Assembly: GCF_014873875.1 (NCBI RefSeq)
Contig: NZ_JADBEM010000001.1
Location: 5,766,001 to 5,830,000 of the forward strand
Length of the DNA: 64,000 nt
Reading direction: 5' to 3'
From: Actinopolymorpha pittospori
GTDB lineage: Bacteria > Actinomycetota > Actinomycetes > Propionibacteriales > Actinopolymorphaceae
Under the pieces are notes generated by a model, which saw only the letters and a list, made by a program, of their open reading frames with translations, made no database searches and had not been told where the DNA came from. Position 1 is the stretch's first letter, and each line of letters starts with the position of its first letter. The position numbers and the translations under genes are program-made. This document shows positions 9,337 to 18,865 of the stretch, piece after piece.

Positions 9337-10251
9337 TCACCCGCTGAGTGCCGAGGTGGCTTCGACGACCTCGACGGGGAGCTCGTACGGACCCTGGGTG
9401 GCGGGTGTCGGGATGTCCCAAGGACCCTCCTCGCCGACCGTGAACGAACCCCACCAGCGGGTGTTCAGGATGACGGTCTGATGGTCCACCTCGGTGTAGG
9501 TGTGGGAAACCTCGTCGTCCGGATACGTGCTTCCAGGAATGTCGAAGCTCTCGGTGACACCCGGCGCGAAGGTCCAGGTCCACTCGCCCCTGGCCGTCAC
9601 GGCGACCGTGAAGTTGAAGACGGGGACAGCGGTGCTGGGCATCTCCGCGGGCTGACCAGAGTCGAAAATAGTCGGAAGATTGACCAGTGCGCGTCCGTCG
9701 GGCGGCTGCATCGAAGGTCTTTGCTCGGGTACGTATGCGATCCACTGCCGCTGAATCTCACGGCCAACGTCGTCCACGGTCAACGGCTCCGACTCGTTTG
9801 GGCCAAGACATATGGATCCAGCCGGTACCCATGGGCCGGAGGATTCCCGGGTGAAGGCGTCAAACAGGTGCCCGTCGCTCGCGCCAGCCGGAGGTCCTGG
9901 GTTACAGGTCGCCACGCGGCGACAGATTTGTCGCCCGCCCATCGCGCACGCTCTCCTCAAGTACCACTGGATCGCGCTGTTGCCACTTCCGCTCGAGGCT
10001 TGCAGGAGCCGGCCGTTTCTCGAGAAGATGGCTGGACCGGTAAAACGTTCGCCCTCACCTCTTGGTGCCTTGGGAGGCTCCTTCGGGCATCTCGGGTCGC
10101 ACCTGGCCTGCTGGGTGGTCTCATCGGTCACTTCGGCGTATGCAAGACCCGGGCTGATCGAGAGCAGTAGTCCGATAATTGAGAGTCCGATCAGACCGGC
10201 AGTTGATTTTGAATAGTTTATTCCAAGTCCAACTCTTCGACGAATAGCCAT
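9337..10251 (-). CDS. Exported protein of unknown function, second gene of a pair
   Basis: Protein of 304 residues with a basic N-terminus (MAIRRRVG), a hydrophobic stretch (GLIGLSIIGLLLSISPG) and a likely signal-peptidase site after AYA near residue 39. The mature part has six cysteines, among them CDPRC and CAMGGRQIC, and a C-terminal half rich in aromatic residues and beta-strand pattern (WTWTFAPGVTESFDIPG). I do not recognise a family. Its start overlaps the end of the upstream lipoprotein gene by 34 bases, so the two are probably translated together. Base composition here is clearly richer in A/T than in neighbouring genes. Confidence 0.7.
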   Translation of the reverse strand: MAIRRRVGLGINYSKSTAGLIGLSIIGLLLSISPGLAYAEVTDETTQQARCDPRCPKEPPKAPRGEGERFTGPAIFSRNGRLLQASSGSGNSAIQWYLRRACAMGGRQICRRVATCNPGPPAGASDGHLFDAFTRESSGPWVPAGSICLGPNESEPLTVDDVGREIQRQWIAYVPEQRPSMQPPDGRALVNLPTIFDSGQPAEMPSTAVPVFNFTVAVTARGEWTWTFAPGVTESFDIPGSTYPDDEVSHTYTEVDHQTVILNTRWWGSFTVGEEGPWDIPTPATQGPYELPVEVVEATSALSG

Positions 10252-10814
10252 TTATCCCCGTCCCGTTGAAGAAGCGCCTGGGTGCCCCAGGTTTGGGAGC
10301 CGATGTTTCGGACAATCTTGTTGGTCTTGTCGATCTCTTTGAATCCCGTGTAGGTGAGGTCGTAGGTAGCGCTTGCTTTTGATTCTTCCTGGACTCCGTC
10401 GGTGACAAGTTTGAAGTTTCTGACAACGTATTCGCCGACGCCGGTGTAATGATTGCCGTCGGCCTTGGTGGATTCAATGCTTTCGATGTAGCGCTGGCAG
10501 GCTTCGCACAACGCTGGCGTGGAGTCGCGGAGTGGCTGTGTGTCCAAGGTCTTGTACGCGTTGTTCAGGGTCGCGTAGAACGTCTGTGTCGCGGCGAGCA
10601 GTTGGGCTTCGAGATCCTCGGTGGGTGTGACCGTGGGCGTGGGGGACGGGGTGGCCGACGGCGTCGCGGGCGCGGACGTGCTCGGCGGCGTGGTGTCGGC
10701 GACGACGTCAGGGGGTTCGGGAGTGTTGGCGCATCCGGCGAGCGTCAACACTCCGGCGGCCGCGAGGGCGAGTGCGACGCGGCCGAGGTGTGGCGTGTGG
10801 GTCATGGCTGTCAT
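10218..10814 (-). CDS. Lipoprotein, DUF6318-like
   Basis: Protein of 198 residues with a lipoprotein signal peptide; the lipobox LAGC places the modified cysteine at residue 28. A Thr/Pro/Ser linker follows (PATPSATPSPTPT), then a compact domain with CEACQRYIESIE and a C-terminal strand-rich part ending KWLFVEELDLE. The pattern resembles actinobacterial DUF6318 lipoproteins. It is probably anchored outside the membrane and acts with the downstream exported protein whose start it overlaps. The 3' half is unusually AT-rich for this genome. Confidence 0.75.
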   Translation of the reverse strand: MTAMTHTPHLGRVALALAAAGVLTLAGCANTPEPPDVVADTTPPSTSAPATPSATPSPTPTVTPTEDLEAQLLAATQTFYATLNNAYKTLDTQPLRDSTPALCEACQRYIESIESTKADGNHYTGVGEYVVRNFKLVTDGVQEESKASATYDLTYTGFKEIDKTNKIVRNIGSQTWGTQALLQRDGDKWLFVEELDLE

Positions 10815-10939
10815 GGTGCCCGGAAGCGTAACCGGATTGCCACGTTCCGAGACGATCTAGATCCACAGGCCGGCTTCCTGTGGATAGCGCCCCAAATGGG
10901 CATCCCGCGATGCGGGAAGGCGCCGTACTGGTGGCGCGG

Positions 10940-11869
10940 TTACTGCGGCGGAATGAGGGGGAGCGAGGTCCGTCCGGTGCCCGGGGTCGCCGGCGCGTCG
11001 CGGAGTTCGCCGGATTCGCGCAGGTGCTGGTACCCACGGCGGATGGCCTCGACCAGTGCTTCCTTCGGGTACGGCCAGTCGTCCTCGGCCAGTGCGTCCT
11101 CCACCGACACGCCCTCGCCCGCGAGCCGCCGGATGGTGTCGGCCACCTCCCTGACCTCGCCGTGCATCCGGGCGACGAAGTCCTGGTCGACGACCGCGCC
11201 GTGGCCGGGTACGACCGTGGTCCGCGGTGCCACCAGACCGGACATCACCTCGAGGGTGCTCGGCCATTCCAGGGGGAAGGAGTCGTCGCCGTACGCCGGC
11301 GGGCCGGACTTTTCCACCAGGTCGCCCGCGTACACGACGTCCGCGTCCGGGACGCGGACCACCACGTCGCCCGGGGTGTGGCCGCGCCCGGGATGGACCA
11401 GCTCCACGAGCCGGTCGCCGAGATCGACCACCGCGACCGAGGCGAAGGTACGTGAAGGCGGAACGATCACGAGCTCGGCCATGTCGCGGGCCCACTCCGG
11501 GGACCGGCGCGCGAGTTCGGCGCGGACCTTGTCGCCGTGCTCGGCCAGCATGGCGGGCACCGTCTCGTGCCCGTAGACGGTCGCCTGGTCGAAGCGGGCG
11601 TTCCCGAAGCTGTGGTCGAAGTGCCAGTGGGTGTCGACGACCCAACGGACCGGCGCCTTCGACAGAGCCCCGAGATCCGCGAGGAGTTCGTCGGCCTCGC
11701 GCAGACTGCCTCGGGTGTCGACGACGAGCAGGCCGTCGGCGCCCACGACAACCCCCACGGTGAGGTCGAACGACGCGTACCGCCGGGCGAAACAGCCCGG
11801 CCCAACCTCAGACCAACCGGTCGTCTGGACATCCACGTCCACAGCATCGCATTCCCGCACCGAGCGCAT
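10940..11869 (-). CDS. MBL-fold metallohydrolase
   Basis: Metallo-beta-lactamase fold hydrolase, about 309 residues. The metal site motif THWHFDH is present, followed by GRGHTPGD, YAGDLVEKSG and VPGHGAV, which supply the remaining His and Asp ligands of a binuclear site. The substrate is unknown; hydrolases of this group often cleave thioesters or lactones. ATG 11867-11869 is preferred over GTG 11896, because the latter lies inside the CIRCE element of the divergent hrcA gene. Confidence 0.85.
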   Translation of the reverse strand: MRSVRECDAVDVDVQTTGWSEVGPGCFARRYASFDLTVGVVVGADGLLVVDTRGSLREADELLADLGALSKAPVRWVVDTHWHFDHSFGNARFDQATVYGHETVPAMLAEHGDKVRAELARRSPEWARDMAELVIVPPSRTFASVAVVDLGDRLVELVHPGRGHTPGDVVVRVPDADVVYAGDLVEKSGPPAYGDDSFPLEWPSTLEVMSGLVAPRTTVVPGHGAVVDQDFVARMHGEVREVADTIRRLAGEGVSVEDALAEDDWPYPKEALVEAIRRGYQHLRESGELRDAPATPGTGRTSLPLIPPQ

Positions 11870-11885
11870 CAGGCCGCTCTCGCCG

Positions 11886-11915
11886 TAGACTGGCACTCGA
11901 AGTCGGCGAGTGCCA
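11886..11915 (+). promoter_or_regulatory. CIRCE operator with -10 element before hrcA
   Basis: TGGCACTC at 11891-11898 and GAGTGCCA at 11908-11915 form a perfect inverted repeat around 9 bases, the CIRCE layout bound by HrcA. TAGACT at 11886-11891 fits an actinobacterial -10 hexamer and touches the left arm, so HrcA bound here would block its own transcription. The operator is 98 bases before hrcA. A 10-bp palindrome, GTGAGCTCAC, follows at 11961-11970 in the presumed leader. Confidence 0.88.
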
Positions 11916-12012
11916 GGTCATGATCTTTGCTCGCCTCTTGTGGGCTCACTGAGCGTGCTGGTGAGCTCACGGTCGCGTGACGTGGGGTACATCAGCGAGG
12001 GAGGAACGAGCC

Positions 12013-13032
12013 ATGCTCGACGAACGAAAGTTGGCAGTCCTCCGCGCGATCGTCGAGGACTACGTTCACACCGAGGAGCCGGTCGGCTCGAAGGCCCTGG
12101 TGGACCGGCACAACCTGGGTGTTTCCTCGGCAACGGTGCGAAACGACATGGCGGCCCTCGAAGAGGAGGGCTACATCGCGCAGCCGCACACGAGCGCGGG
12201 ACGGATCCCCACCGACAAGGGCTACCGCCTCTTCGTCGACCGGCTGACCACCATCAAGCCGATGACGGTGGCCGAGCGTCGGGCGATCTCGGCGTTCCTC
12301 GAAGGCGCCGTCGACCTGGACGATGTCGTCCACCGCACTGTCCGGCTGCTGGCACAGCTGACCCGGCAGGTGGCGGTGGTGCAGTACCCAACGCTGTCCC
12401 GGTCGGCCGTTCGCCATGTCGAGTTGGTCACCCTGTCGCCCACCCGGCTGCTCCTCGTCCTCATCACCAGCACCGGACGCGTCGAACAGCGCGTCGTCGA
12501 CCTCGGCACCAACGTCGGCGACGACCTGCTGGGGGACATCCGGGCCCGACTCAACGCCGCGGTGTCGGGTCGACAGCTGTCCGAGGTCCAGTCGCTGGTG
12601 GTCGACCTGCCCACGAGCTTCGAGGCCACGGACCGCTCGGTCGTCGCCATGATCATCTCGTCGTTCCTCGAGACGGTCGTCGAACGCACCGAGGGTCGGA
12701 TCGCGGTGAGTGGAACCGCCAACCTGATCCCGTTCGGCCAGGAGTTCCACACCTCACTCCGTCCGGTGCTCGAGGCACTGGAGGAGCAGGTCGTGCTGCT
12801 CCGCCTGATCGGGGAGGCGACCGGACCATCCGGCTTCACCGTCCGCATCGGCCACGAGAATCCCTACGTCGAACTGTCCACGGCCTCGGTTGTGGCGACA
12901 GGCTATGGTCCAGGGGACGAAGCCGTCGCCAACCTGGGTGTCGTCGGACCAACCCGTATGGACTATCCGGGCACGATGGGCGCGGTACGCGCGGTTGCCC
13001 GCTATGTCAGTCAGATCCTCGCAGGAGAATGA
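12013..13032 (+). CDS. hrcA: Heat-inducible transcription repressor HrcA
   Basis: DNA-binding repressor of class I heat-shock genes, 339 residues. It has an N-terminal winged helix (LAVLRAIVEDYVHTEEPVGS, then SSATVRNDMAALEEEGYI), the signature QPHTSAGRIPTDKGYRLFVD, and the GAF-like inserted dimerisation part. ATG 12013 is preceded by GAGGGAGGAACG at 11997-12008. The gene lies behind a CIRCE operator and overlaps the first possible start of dnaJ, so hrcA and dnaJ form one autoregulated operon. Its folding is expected to depend on GroEL, as in the family. Confidence 0.97.
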   Translation: MLDERKLAVLRAIVEDYVHTEEPVGSKALVDRHNLGVSSATVRNDMAALEEEGYIAQPHTSAGRIPTDKGYRLFVDRLTTIKPMTVAERRAISAFLEGAVDLDDVVHRTVRLLAQLTRQVAVVQYPTLSRSAVRHVELVTLSPTRLLLVLITSTGRVEQRVVDLGTNVGDDLLGDIRARLNAAVSGRQLSEVQSLVVDLPTSFEATDRSVVAMIISSFLETVVERTEGRIAVSGTANLIPFGQEFHTSLRPVLEALEEQVVLLRLIGEATGPSGFTVRIGHENPYVELSTASVVATGYGPGDEAVANLGVVGPTRMDYPGTMGAVRAVARYVSQILAGE

Positions 13033-13049
13033 TCCGAGGGAATGAGTCA

Positions 13050-14195
13050 GTGTCAGAGGCCACTCAGAGCATGAGCCAGGACTACTACGAACTCCTCGGC
13101 GTCCGCCGCGACGCCTCCGCGGAGGAGATCAAGAAGGCCTACCGTCGGCTGGCGCGGACCCTGCATCCGGACGTCAACCCCGATCCGGAGACGCACGAGC
13201 GCTTCAAGGACGTTACCCGCGCCTACGAGGTCCTTTCCGACCCGAAGAAGCGCGAGGTGTACGACCTCGGTGGCGACCCGATGGCGGCGGCCGGCCAGGG
13301 CGCGGGATTCGGTCCGGGCTTCTCCTTCACCGACATCATGGACGCCTTCTTCGGCTCGTCCGGCTCCCGCGGGCCGAGGTCGCGCACCCGCCGCGGCCAG
13401 GACGCACTGCTGCGACTGCCCGTACAGCTGTCCGAAGCGGTGTTCGGCGCGGTCAAGGAGATCAACGTCGACACCGCGGTGGTCTGCCAGAGCTGCGCCG
13501 GCGCCGGCGCCGCCCCAGGCACCTCGCCGACCACCTGCCCGGTCTGTGAGGGCCGCGGCGAGGTGAGCTCGGTGCAGCGTTCGTTCCTCGGCCAGGTCAT
13601 GACGACCCGACCGTGCCCGCGCTGCCAGGGCTTCGGCACGATCATCCCCAACCCGTGCCCGGAGTGCGCGGGGGAGGGCCGGGTGCTCTCCCGTCGTACG
13701 CTCGCGGTGAAGATTCCCGCCGGTGTCGACGACGGCACCCGCATCCAGCTCTCCGGCCAGGGCGAGGTCGGCCCGGGCGGCGGACCCGCCGGCGACCTGT
13801 ACGTCGAGATCCAGGTCGAGCCACACGAGGTGTGGAGCCGACAGTCCTCCGACCTGCACTGCACGGTCAAGCTGCCGATGACCGCGGCGGCGCTGGGCAC
13901 CACGATCACGCTGGAGACGCTCGACAAGGACACCGTGGAGGTCGAGGCCAAGCCTGGCACCCAGTCGGGCCAGGAGCTGGTCATCTCCGGCCGCGGCGTA
14001 CCGCACCTGTCCGGATCCCATCGCGGTGACCTCATCGTCCACGTCGTCGTCGAGACGCCCAGCCGGCTCGACGCGGCGCAGCGTGAGCTGCTCACCGAAC
14101 TCGCTCGACTGCGGGGGGAGGAGAAGGCCAGTGGGCAGTTCACCTCCGAGCGCAGGGGCGTCTTCTCCCGGATCCGGGACGCGTTCAACGGCTGA
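13050..14195 (+). CDS. dnaJ: Chaperone DnaJ (DnaJ2 type)
   Basis: Hsp40 co-chaperone of DnaK, 381 residues from GTG 13050. The J domain reads DYYELLGVRRDASAEEIKKA with the HPD motif in TLHPDVNPD. A Gly/Phe-rich stretch with FFGSSGSRG follows, then four zinc-finger repeats (CQSCAGAGA, CPVCEGRGE, CPRCQGFGT, CPECAGEGR) and the C-terminal substrate-binding domains. GAGGG at 13036-13040 supports GTG 13050; ATG 13071 (MSQDYYELL) is a credible alternative and ATG 13029 overlaps the hrcA stop. Pairing with hrcA is typical of the second DnaJ of Actinobacteria. Confidence 0.95.
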   Translation: MSEATQSMSQDYYELLGVRRDASAEEIKKAYRRLARTLHPDVNPDPETHERFKDVTRAYEVLSDPKKREVYDLGGDPMAAAGQGAGFGPGFSFTDIMDAFFGSSGSRGPRSRTRRGQDALLRLPVQLSEAVFGAVKEINVDTAVVCQSCAGAGAAPGTSPTTCPVCEGRGEVSSVQRSFLGQVMTTRPCPRCQGFGTIIPNPCPECAGEGRVLSRRTLAVKIPAGVDDGTRIQLSGQGEVGPGGGPAGDLYVEIQVEPHEVWSRQSSDLHCTVKLPMTAAALGTTITLETLDKDTVEVEAKPGTQSGQELVISGRGVPHLSGSHRGDLIVHVVVETPSRLDAAQRELLTELARLRGEEKASGQFTSERRGVFSRIRDAFNG

Positions 14196-14249
14196 GGTCG
14201 GCTGAGGACACCGCGACCGAGGACGCCGCGGGAGACTGGTGAGGGGGAG

Positions 14250-14603
14250 ATGGCGAACACCGAGCAGTGCATCTTCTGCCGGATCGTGGCCGGGGAGATC
14301 CCGGCCGAGGTCGTGCGGGAGACGGAGCGGACGCTGGCGTTCCGGGACGTCGCACCACAGGCCCCGGTCCACGTCCTGGTGATCCCCAAGGAGCACCGGG
14401 ACGGACTCGACGGCCTGGTCGCCGACGGCACGGAGACGGCCGGACTGCTCCTCCAGGAGTGCGCGGCGGTCGCGGCTCAGGAGGGGGTGACCGAGACGGG
14501 CTACCGCGTGGTGGTCAACAACGGCGCCGAGGCCGGGCAGGCGGTCGATCACTGCCATCTGCACGTTCTCGCTGGACGCCGGCTCACGGACACTCTCGGC
14601 TGA
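14250..14603 (+). CDS. HIT-family nucleotide hydrolase/transferase (HinT-like)
   Basis: Small cytoplasmic purine nucleoside phosphoramidase-type protein, 117 residues. It opens with CIFCRIVAGEIPAEVV, the usual start of Hint proteins, and carries the histidine triad as HCHLHVLAGR with His101, His103 and His105. GGGGGAG precedes the ATG by 4 bases. It follows dnaJ by 54 bases and precedes phoH, an order common in Actinobacteria. Confidence 0.93.
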   Translation: MANTEQCIFCRIVAGEIPAEVVRETERTLAFRDVAPQAPVHVLVIPKEHRDGLDGLVADGTETAGLLLQECAAVAAQEGVTETGYRVVVNNGAEAGQAVDHCHLHVLAGRRLTDTLG

Positions 14604-14739
14604 GCCCCCGCCCTCCGGGTCGTCCGGGACCGACATCACGCCCAAGGCGGAAATACCAGTCCCGGTTCTCGGCAGCGAGGGCTACGATGAACGACGTTTG
14701 AGCGAGGGAGAAAGAAGGAGAAGGCCCCACAGGCCGCCC

Positions 14740-15765
<1,026 letters not shown>

Positions 15766-15998
15766 CGGCGGTCAGCGCGACGACTGGCACAGTTGGGGCA
15801 GTCCACCATGCTCGTTCGTCCGCTGCCGGATCCCATGTTGATCAACGATCTGGTCACAAACCGGGGCCTGTCGGAAACCTCGCGGTCCCTCCACCCGTCC
15901 ACTAAGGACACGGCGGAGGGCCCCGCGTCGCGAGCATGCGAGAGACTCTCCGCATTTGTCCCGTCCGCACTGTTTCCGAGGCACCCTGTGAATCGCCC

Positions 15999-16460
15999 AT
16001 GAGCATCGATATCGCCAATGAGTCCGGCGTCGAGGTAGACGAGCGCGAGCTGTCGCGGCTGGCCCGCTTCGTGCTCGACCGGATGCGTCTCCATCCGCAG
16101 GCGGAGCTGTCCGTCGTTCTCGTCGACGAGAAGACGATGGCCGAGCACCACGTGCGCTGGATGGACGAGCCCGGCCCGACCGACGTTCTCGCCTTTCCGA
16201 TGGACGAGCTCCGGCCCGGCCGCGAGGGCGAGGAGCCGCCGAGCGGCCTGCTCGGCGACGTGGTCCTGTGCCCCCAGGTCGCCGAACGACAGGCGAAGGA
16301 GGCCGGGCACTCCACCGAGGACGAGCTGCAGTTGCTCGCCGTGCACGGGATCCTCCACCTGCTGGGCTATGACCATGCCGAGCCGGAGGAGCACCAGGAG
16401 ATGTTCGGGCTGCAGGCCCGGCTCCTCTCGGAGTGGCAGCCGTTACGCGAGGGGCGGTAG
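15999..16460 (+). CDS. ybeY: Endoribonuclease YbeY
   Basis: Zinc-dependent single-strand endoribonuclease for 16S rRNA 3' maturation and ribosome quality control, 153 residues. The metal site HGILHLLGYDH is at residues 116-126, and the core has LVDEKTMAEHHVRWM and GPTDVLAFPMDE. ATG 15999 gives the usual length. A longer frame from 15936 lacks family similarity. The 233 bases between phoH and this start show no recognised gene. The next gene starts 3 bases after the stop. Confidence 0.95.
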   Translation: MSIDIANESGVEVDERELSRLARFVLDRMRLHPQAELSVVLVDEKTMAEHHVRWMDEPGPTDVLAFPMDELRPGREGEEPPSGLLGDVVLCPQVAERQAKEAGHSTEDELQLLAVHGILHLLGYDHAEPEEHQEMFGLQARLLSEWQPLREGR

Positions 16461-16463
16461 CTG

Positions 16464-17774
16464 ATGACCGGTGACGTGCTGCTGATCGTGTTGGCGGCGA
16501 TCCTGGCCCTCATCGCCGGGTTCCTCGCCTCCGCCGAGGCAGCACTGTCAGCGTTCTCCAAGTCCCGCGCGGAGGGTCTCGTCGCCGCCGGCCGGCACGG
16601 GGCCGAGCGCGTACGCACCCTCGTCGAGGACCGCGCCCCCTACCTCAACACCGCCCTGCTGATCCGGCTGGCCTGCGAACTCACCGCGACCGTGCTGGTG
16701 GCCGACGTCCTGTTCGGCGTCATCGGACCGACGTGGCTCGCCATCCTCGCCACCGCCGGCGTCATGATCGTGGTGTCGTACGTCGTGGTCGGCGTGGCGC
16801 CCCGCACCGTCGGGCGCCAGCACCCCGACCGGGTCGCCCTGATGACGGCGCCGTCACTGACCGCGCTGACCAGGGTGCTCGGGCCGCTGCCGAAGCTGCT
16901 GATCCTGCTCGGAAACGCCCTCACACCTGGCAAGGGTTTCCGCGAGGGGCCGTTCGCGACGGAGGCGGAGCTTCGCGAACTCGTCGACATCGCCGAGGCC
17001 AGCCGGGTCATCGAGTCCGGCGAACGCCAGATGATCCACTCGGTGTTCGAACTCGGCGACACGATCGTGCGCGAGGTGATGGTTCCGCGTACGGACATCG
17101 TGGTCATCGAGCACAACAAGACGTTGCGTCAGCTGATGTCCCTCGCCCTGCGCAGCGGGTTCTCCAGGATCCCCGTCGTCGGGGAGAACCTCGACGACGT
17201 CGTGGGTGTGGCCTACCTCAAGGACGTCACCCAGCGGGTCTACGACAACCGCCAGGCCGAGACCACCGAGCGGGTCGAACAGGTGATGCGACCGCCTGCG
17301 TTCGTCCCCGACTCCAAACCGGTCGACGGTCTGCTCCGTGAGATGCAGCAGCAGCGCACCCACCTCGCGATCGTGCTCGACGAGTACGGCGGCACGGCGG
17401 GACTCGTGACCATCGAGGACATCCTCGAGGAGATCGTCGGCGAGATCACCGACGAGTACGACGTCGCTCCGCGCGCGGTCGAGCGGCTGGGCAGCGGGGC
17501 GGTCCGGGTGAGCTCCCGGCTTCCGATCCACGAGTTGGGCGAGCTGTTCAACCTCGACCTCGACGACGAGGATGTCGACAGCGTGGGTGGCCTGATGGCC
17601 AAGCATCTGGACAAGGTGCCGATCCCCGGCGCGAAGGTCGTCGTGGAGGGCCTGCAGCTGCTGGCCGAGGGACCCGTCGGTCGCCGTAACCGTATCCCCA
17701 CCATCCTCGTCACCCGGGTCGACGAACCCGAGTGGGAGGAGGCCGAGCGCGGCGCGGAGGAGAAGACCTCCTGA
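16464..17774 (+). CDS. CNNM/CorC-type hemolysin family membrane protein
   Basis: Integral membrane protein of the CNNM/CorB group, implicated in magnesium or cobalt efflux, 436 residues. It has an N-terminal DUF21 domain with about four hydrophobic helices (LLIVLAAILALIAGFLASAE at the start), then two CBS domains (VMVPRTDIVVIE; HLAIVLDEYGGTAGLVTIED) and a C-terminal CorC_HlyC domain ending with RIPTILV. It starts 3 bases after ybeY, so translation is probably coupled. The name hemolysin is historical. Confidence 0.9.
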   Translation: MTGDVLLIVLAAILALIAGFLASAEAALSAFSKSRAEGLVAAGRHGAERVRTLVEDRAPYLNTALLIRLACELTATVLVADVLFGVIGPTWLAILATAGVMIVVSYVVVGVAPRTVGRQHPDRVALMTAPSLTALTRVLGPLPKLLILLGNALTPGKGFREGPFATEAELRELVDIAEASRVIESGERQMIHSVFELGDTIVREVMVPRTDIVVIEHNKTLRQLMSLALRSGFSRIPVVGENLDDVVGVAYLKDVTQRVYDNRQAETTERVEQVMRPPAFVPDSKPVDGLLREMQQQRTHLAIVLDEYGGTAGLVTIEDILEEIVGEITDEYDVAPRAVERLGSGAVRVSSRLPIHELGELFNLDLDDEDVDSVGGLMAKHLDKVPIPGAKVVVEGLQLLAEGPVGRRNRIPTILVTRVDEPEWEEAERGAEEKTS

Positions 17775-17783
17775 CCGAACGAC

Positions 17784-17820
17784 ACGTCCGCCCGACCCAG
17801 GGCGGGTCGGGCGGGGACGT
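17784..17820. terminator. Strong bidirectional hairpin terminator
   Basis: ACGTCCGCCCGACCC (17784-17798) pairs with GGGTCGGGCGGGGACGT (17804-17820) around a 5-base loop, with two bulged G bases. It lies exactly between the convergent stops of the CNNM gene and the SRPBCC gene. Confidence 0.75.
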
Positions 17821-17853
17821 GCGAGCGGGCTCGGGTGGGGCGGGTCGTGGTGG

Positions 17854-18288
17854 TCAGGCGAAGCGGTCGCGGAGTGCGCGCAGGCCGGTGCCGAACACGG
17901 CCTCCCCGAACGTCGCCGTCAGCTTTTTCTCGACGTCACCGTCCGCGTCGAAGTCGGCCGTCCACTGCGCGAACGTGTGTCCGGTGTCGGTGACCGCGGT
18001 GAGGGTGAGCGTCGACTCGTACCTGCGGACGGGGAACTCACTCTGCACGAAGTTGTAGGTGAAACTGCACCGGCGGTCGTCGAGGTCCAGCAACCGCTCC
18101 CGGACGACACTGCCGTCGGTGAGGGTGAGTGCGCGTACGCAGCCCACCGTGTCTCCGGTCTGGCCACCCTCGATCACGCTGGTCGCGATTCCGGGATGCC
18201 AGTCGGCGAGCTTGCCGAAGTCGCGGACGACTCCCCAGACCTGTACGACGTCGGCGGCGATCACGGCGCTGGCAATGGCTGTGGCCAT
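17854..18288 (-). CDS. SRPBCC-family (polyketide cyclase-like) protein
   Basis: Small START-like protein of 144 residues with a hydrophobic ligand cavity in the family. The N-terminus reads VIAADVVQVWGVVRDFGKLADWHP, the typical opening of the Polyketide_cyc2 domain, and the long C-terminal helix ends GTGLRALRDRF. The function and ligand are unknown. It converges on the CNNM gene and diverges from the deaminase-fold gene. Confidence 0.8.
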   Translation of the reverse strand: MATAIASAVIAADVVQVWGVVRDFGKLADWHPGIATSVIEGGQTGDTVGCVRALTLTDGSVVRERLLDLDDRRCSFTYNFVQSEFPVRRYESTLTLTAVTDTGHTFAQWTADFDADGDVEKKLTATFGEAVFGTGLRALRDRFA

Positions 18289-18444
18289 CGTGGCGGCCCT
18301 CCTGTTCGGCGGATCCGGTCGGCCGGACCGGCTTCTCGCTCATCGTTCAGGACGCGCCCCGGGACGTCCAGGGGCGAGCCCATCCTTTGGGCGGAGCGTA
18401 TCTTCCGGCCAGATCCTCGCCCCCGCATGCACCGGCGCACGCCC

Positions 18445-18450
18445 TAGGAT
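18445..18450 (+). promoter_or_regulatory. Possible -10 hexamer for leaderless start
   Basis: TAGGAT ends 7 bases before GTG 18458, the spacing expected if transcription starts at or next to the start codon. No clear -35 box is visible and no good ribosome-binding site precedes the GTG. Confidence 0.35.
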
Positions 18451-18457
18451 CACAGGG

Positions 18458-18808
18458 GTGACCAGCCAGGAACTCGACCCAGAAGACGCCAAGATCATCA
18501 CCCTGGCGCGCTCGACCAGGGCCCGGACCGGAGCGACTGAGGGCGCCGGCGTCCGCGACACGATGGGACGCACCTACACCGCCGCGACCGTGAACCTCCC
18601 GTCGCTTCGACTCTCCGCTCTACGACTGGCGGTCGCGATGGCTGTCTCCAGCGGTGCTGACGGTCTGGAGGCGGCGGCCGTGGTCGGGGAGGGGGAGACC
18701 CTGCCGGAGGAGGACCTAGCGGCCGTGGCTGACGCCGCGGGAGCGTCCGTCCCGGTCCTTCACGCCGGACCCGACGGCGAAGTCCGCTCCGTCCTCACGG
18801 CCGGCTAG
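18458..18808 (+). CDS. Cytidine deaminase-like protein upstream of era
   Basis: Protein of 116 residues from GTG 18458, resembling the short deaminase-fold protein that precedes era in many Actinobacteria. Readable family segments are EDAKIITLARSTRARTGA, LPSLRLSALRLAVAMAVSSGA and AGASVPVLHAGPDGEVRS. It lacks the C/HAE and PCxxC zinc motifs of active cytidine deaminases, so catalysis of that reaction is doubtful. It precedes era by 57 bases. Confidence 0.75.
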   Translation: MTSQELDPEDAKIITLARSTRARTGATEGAGVRDTMGRTYTAATVNLPSLRLSALRLAVAMAVSSGADGLEAAAVVGEGETLPEEDLAAVADAAGASVPVLHAGPDGEVRSVLTAG

Positions 18809-18865
18809 CGCGAGGACGGGCCCGCGCCGGGGCCACGAATGACCTGGTAGGGAAGAATCGGCCGG

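Noticed and set aside
11910..13049. Open frame reading through hrcA into dnaJ as one long protein
   Set aside because: The first 370 codons are an out-of-frame reading of hrcA; the J domain begins at 13050-13071.
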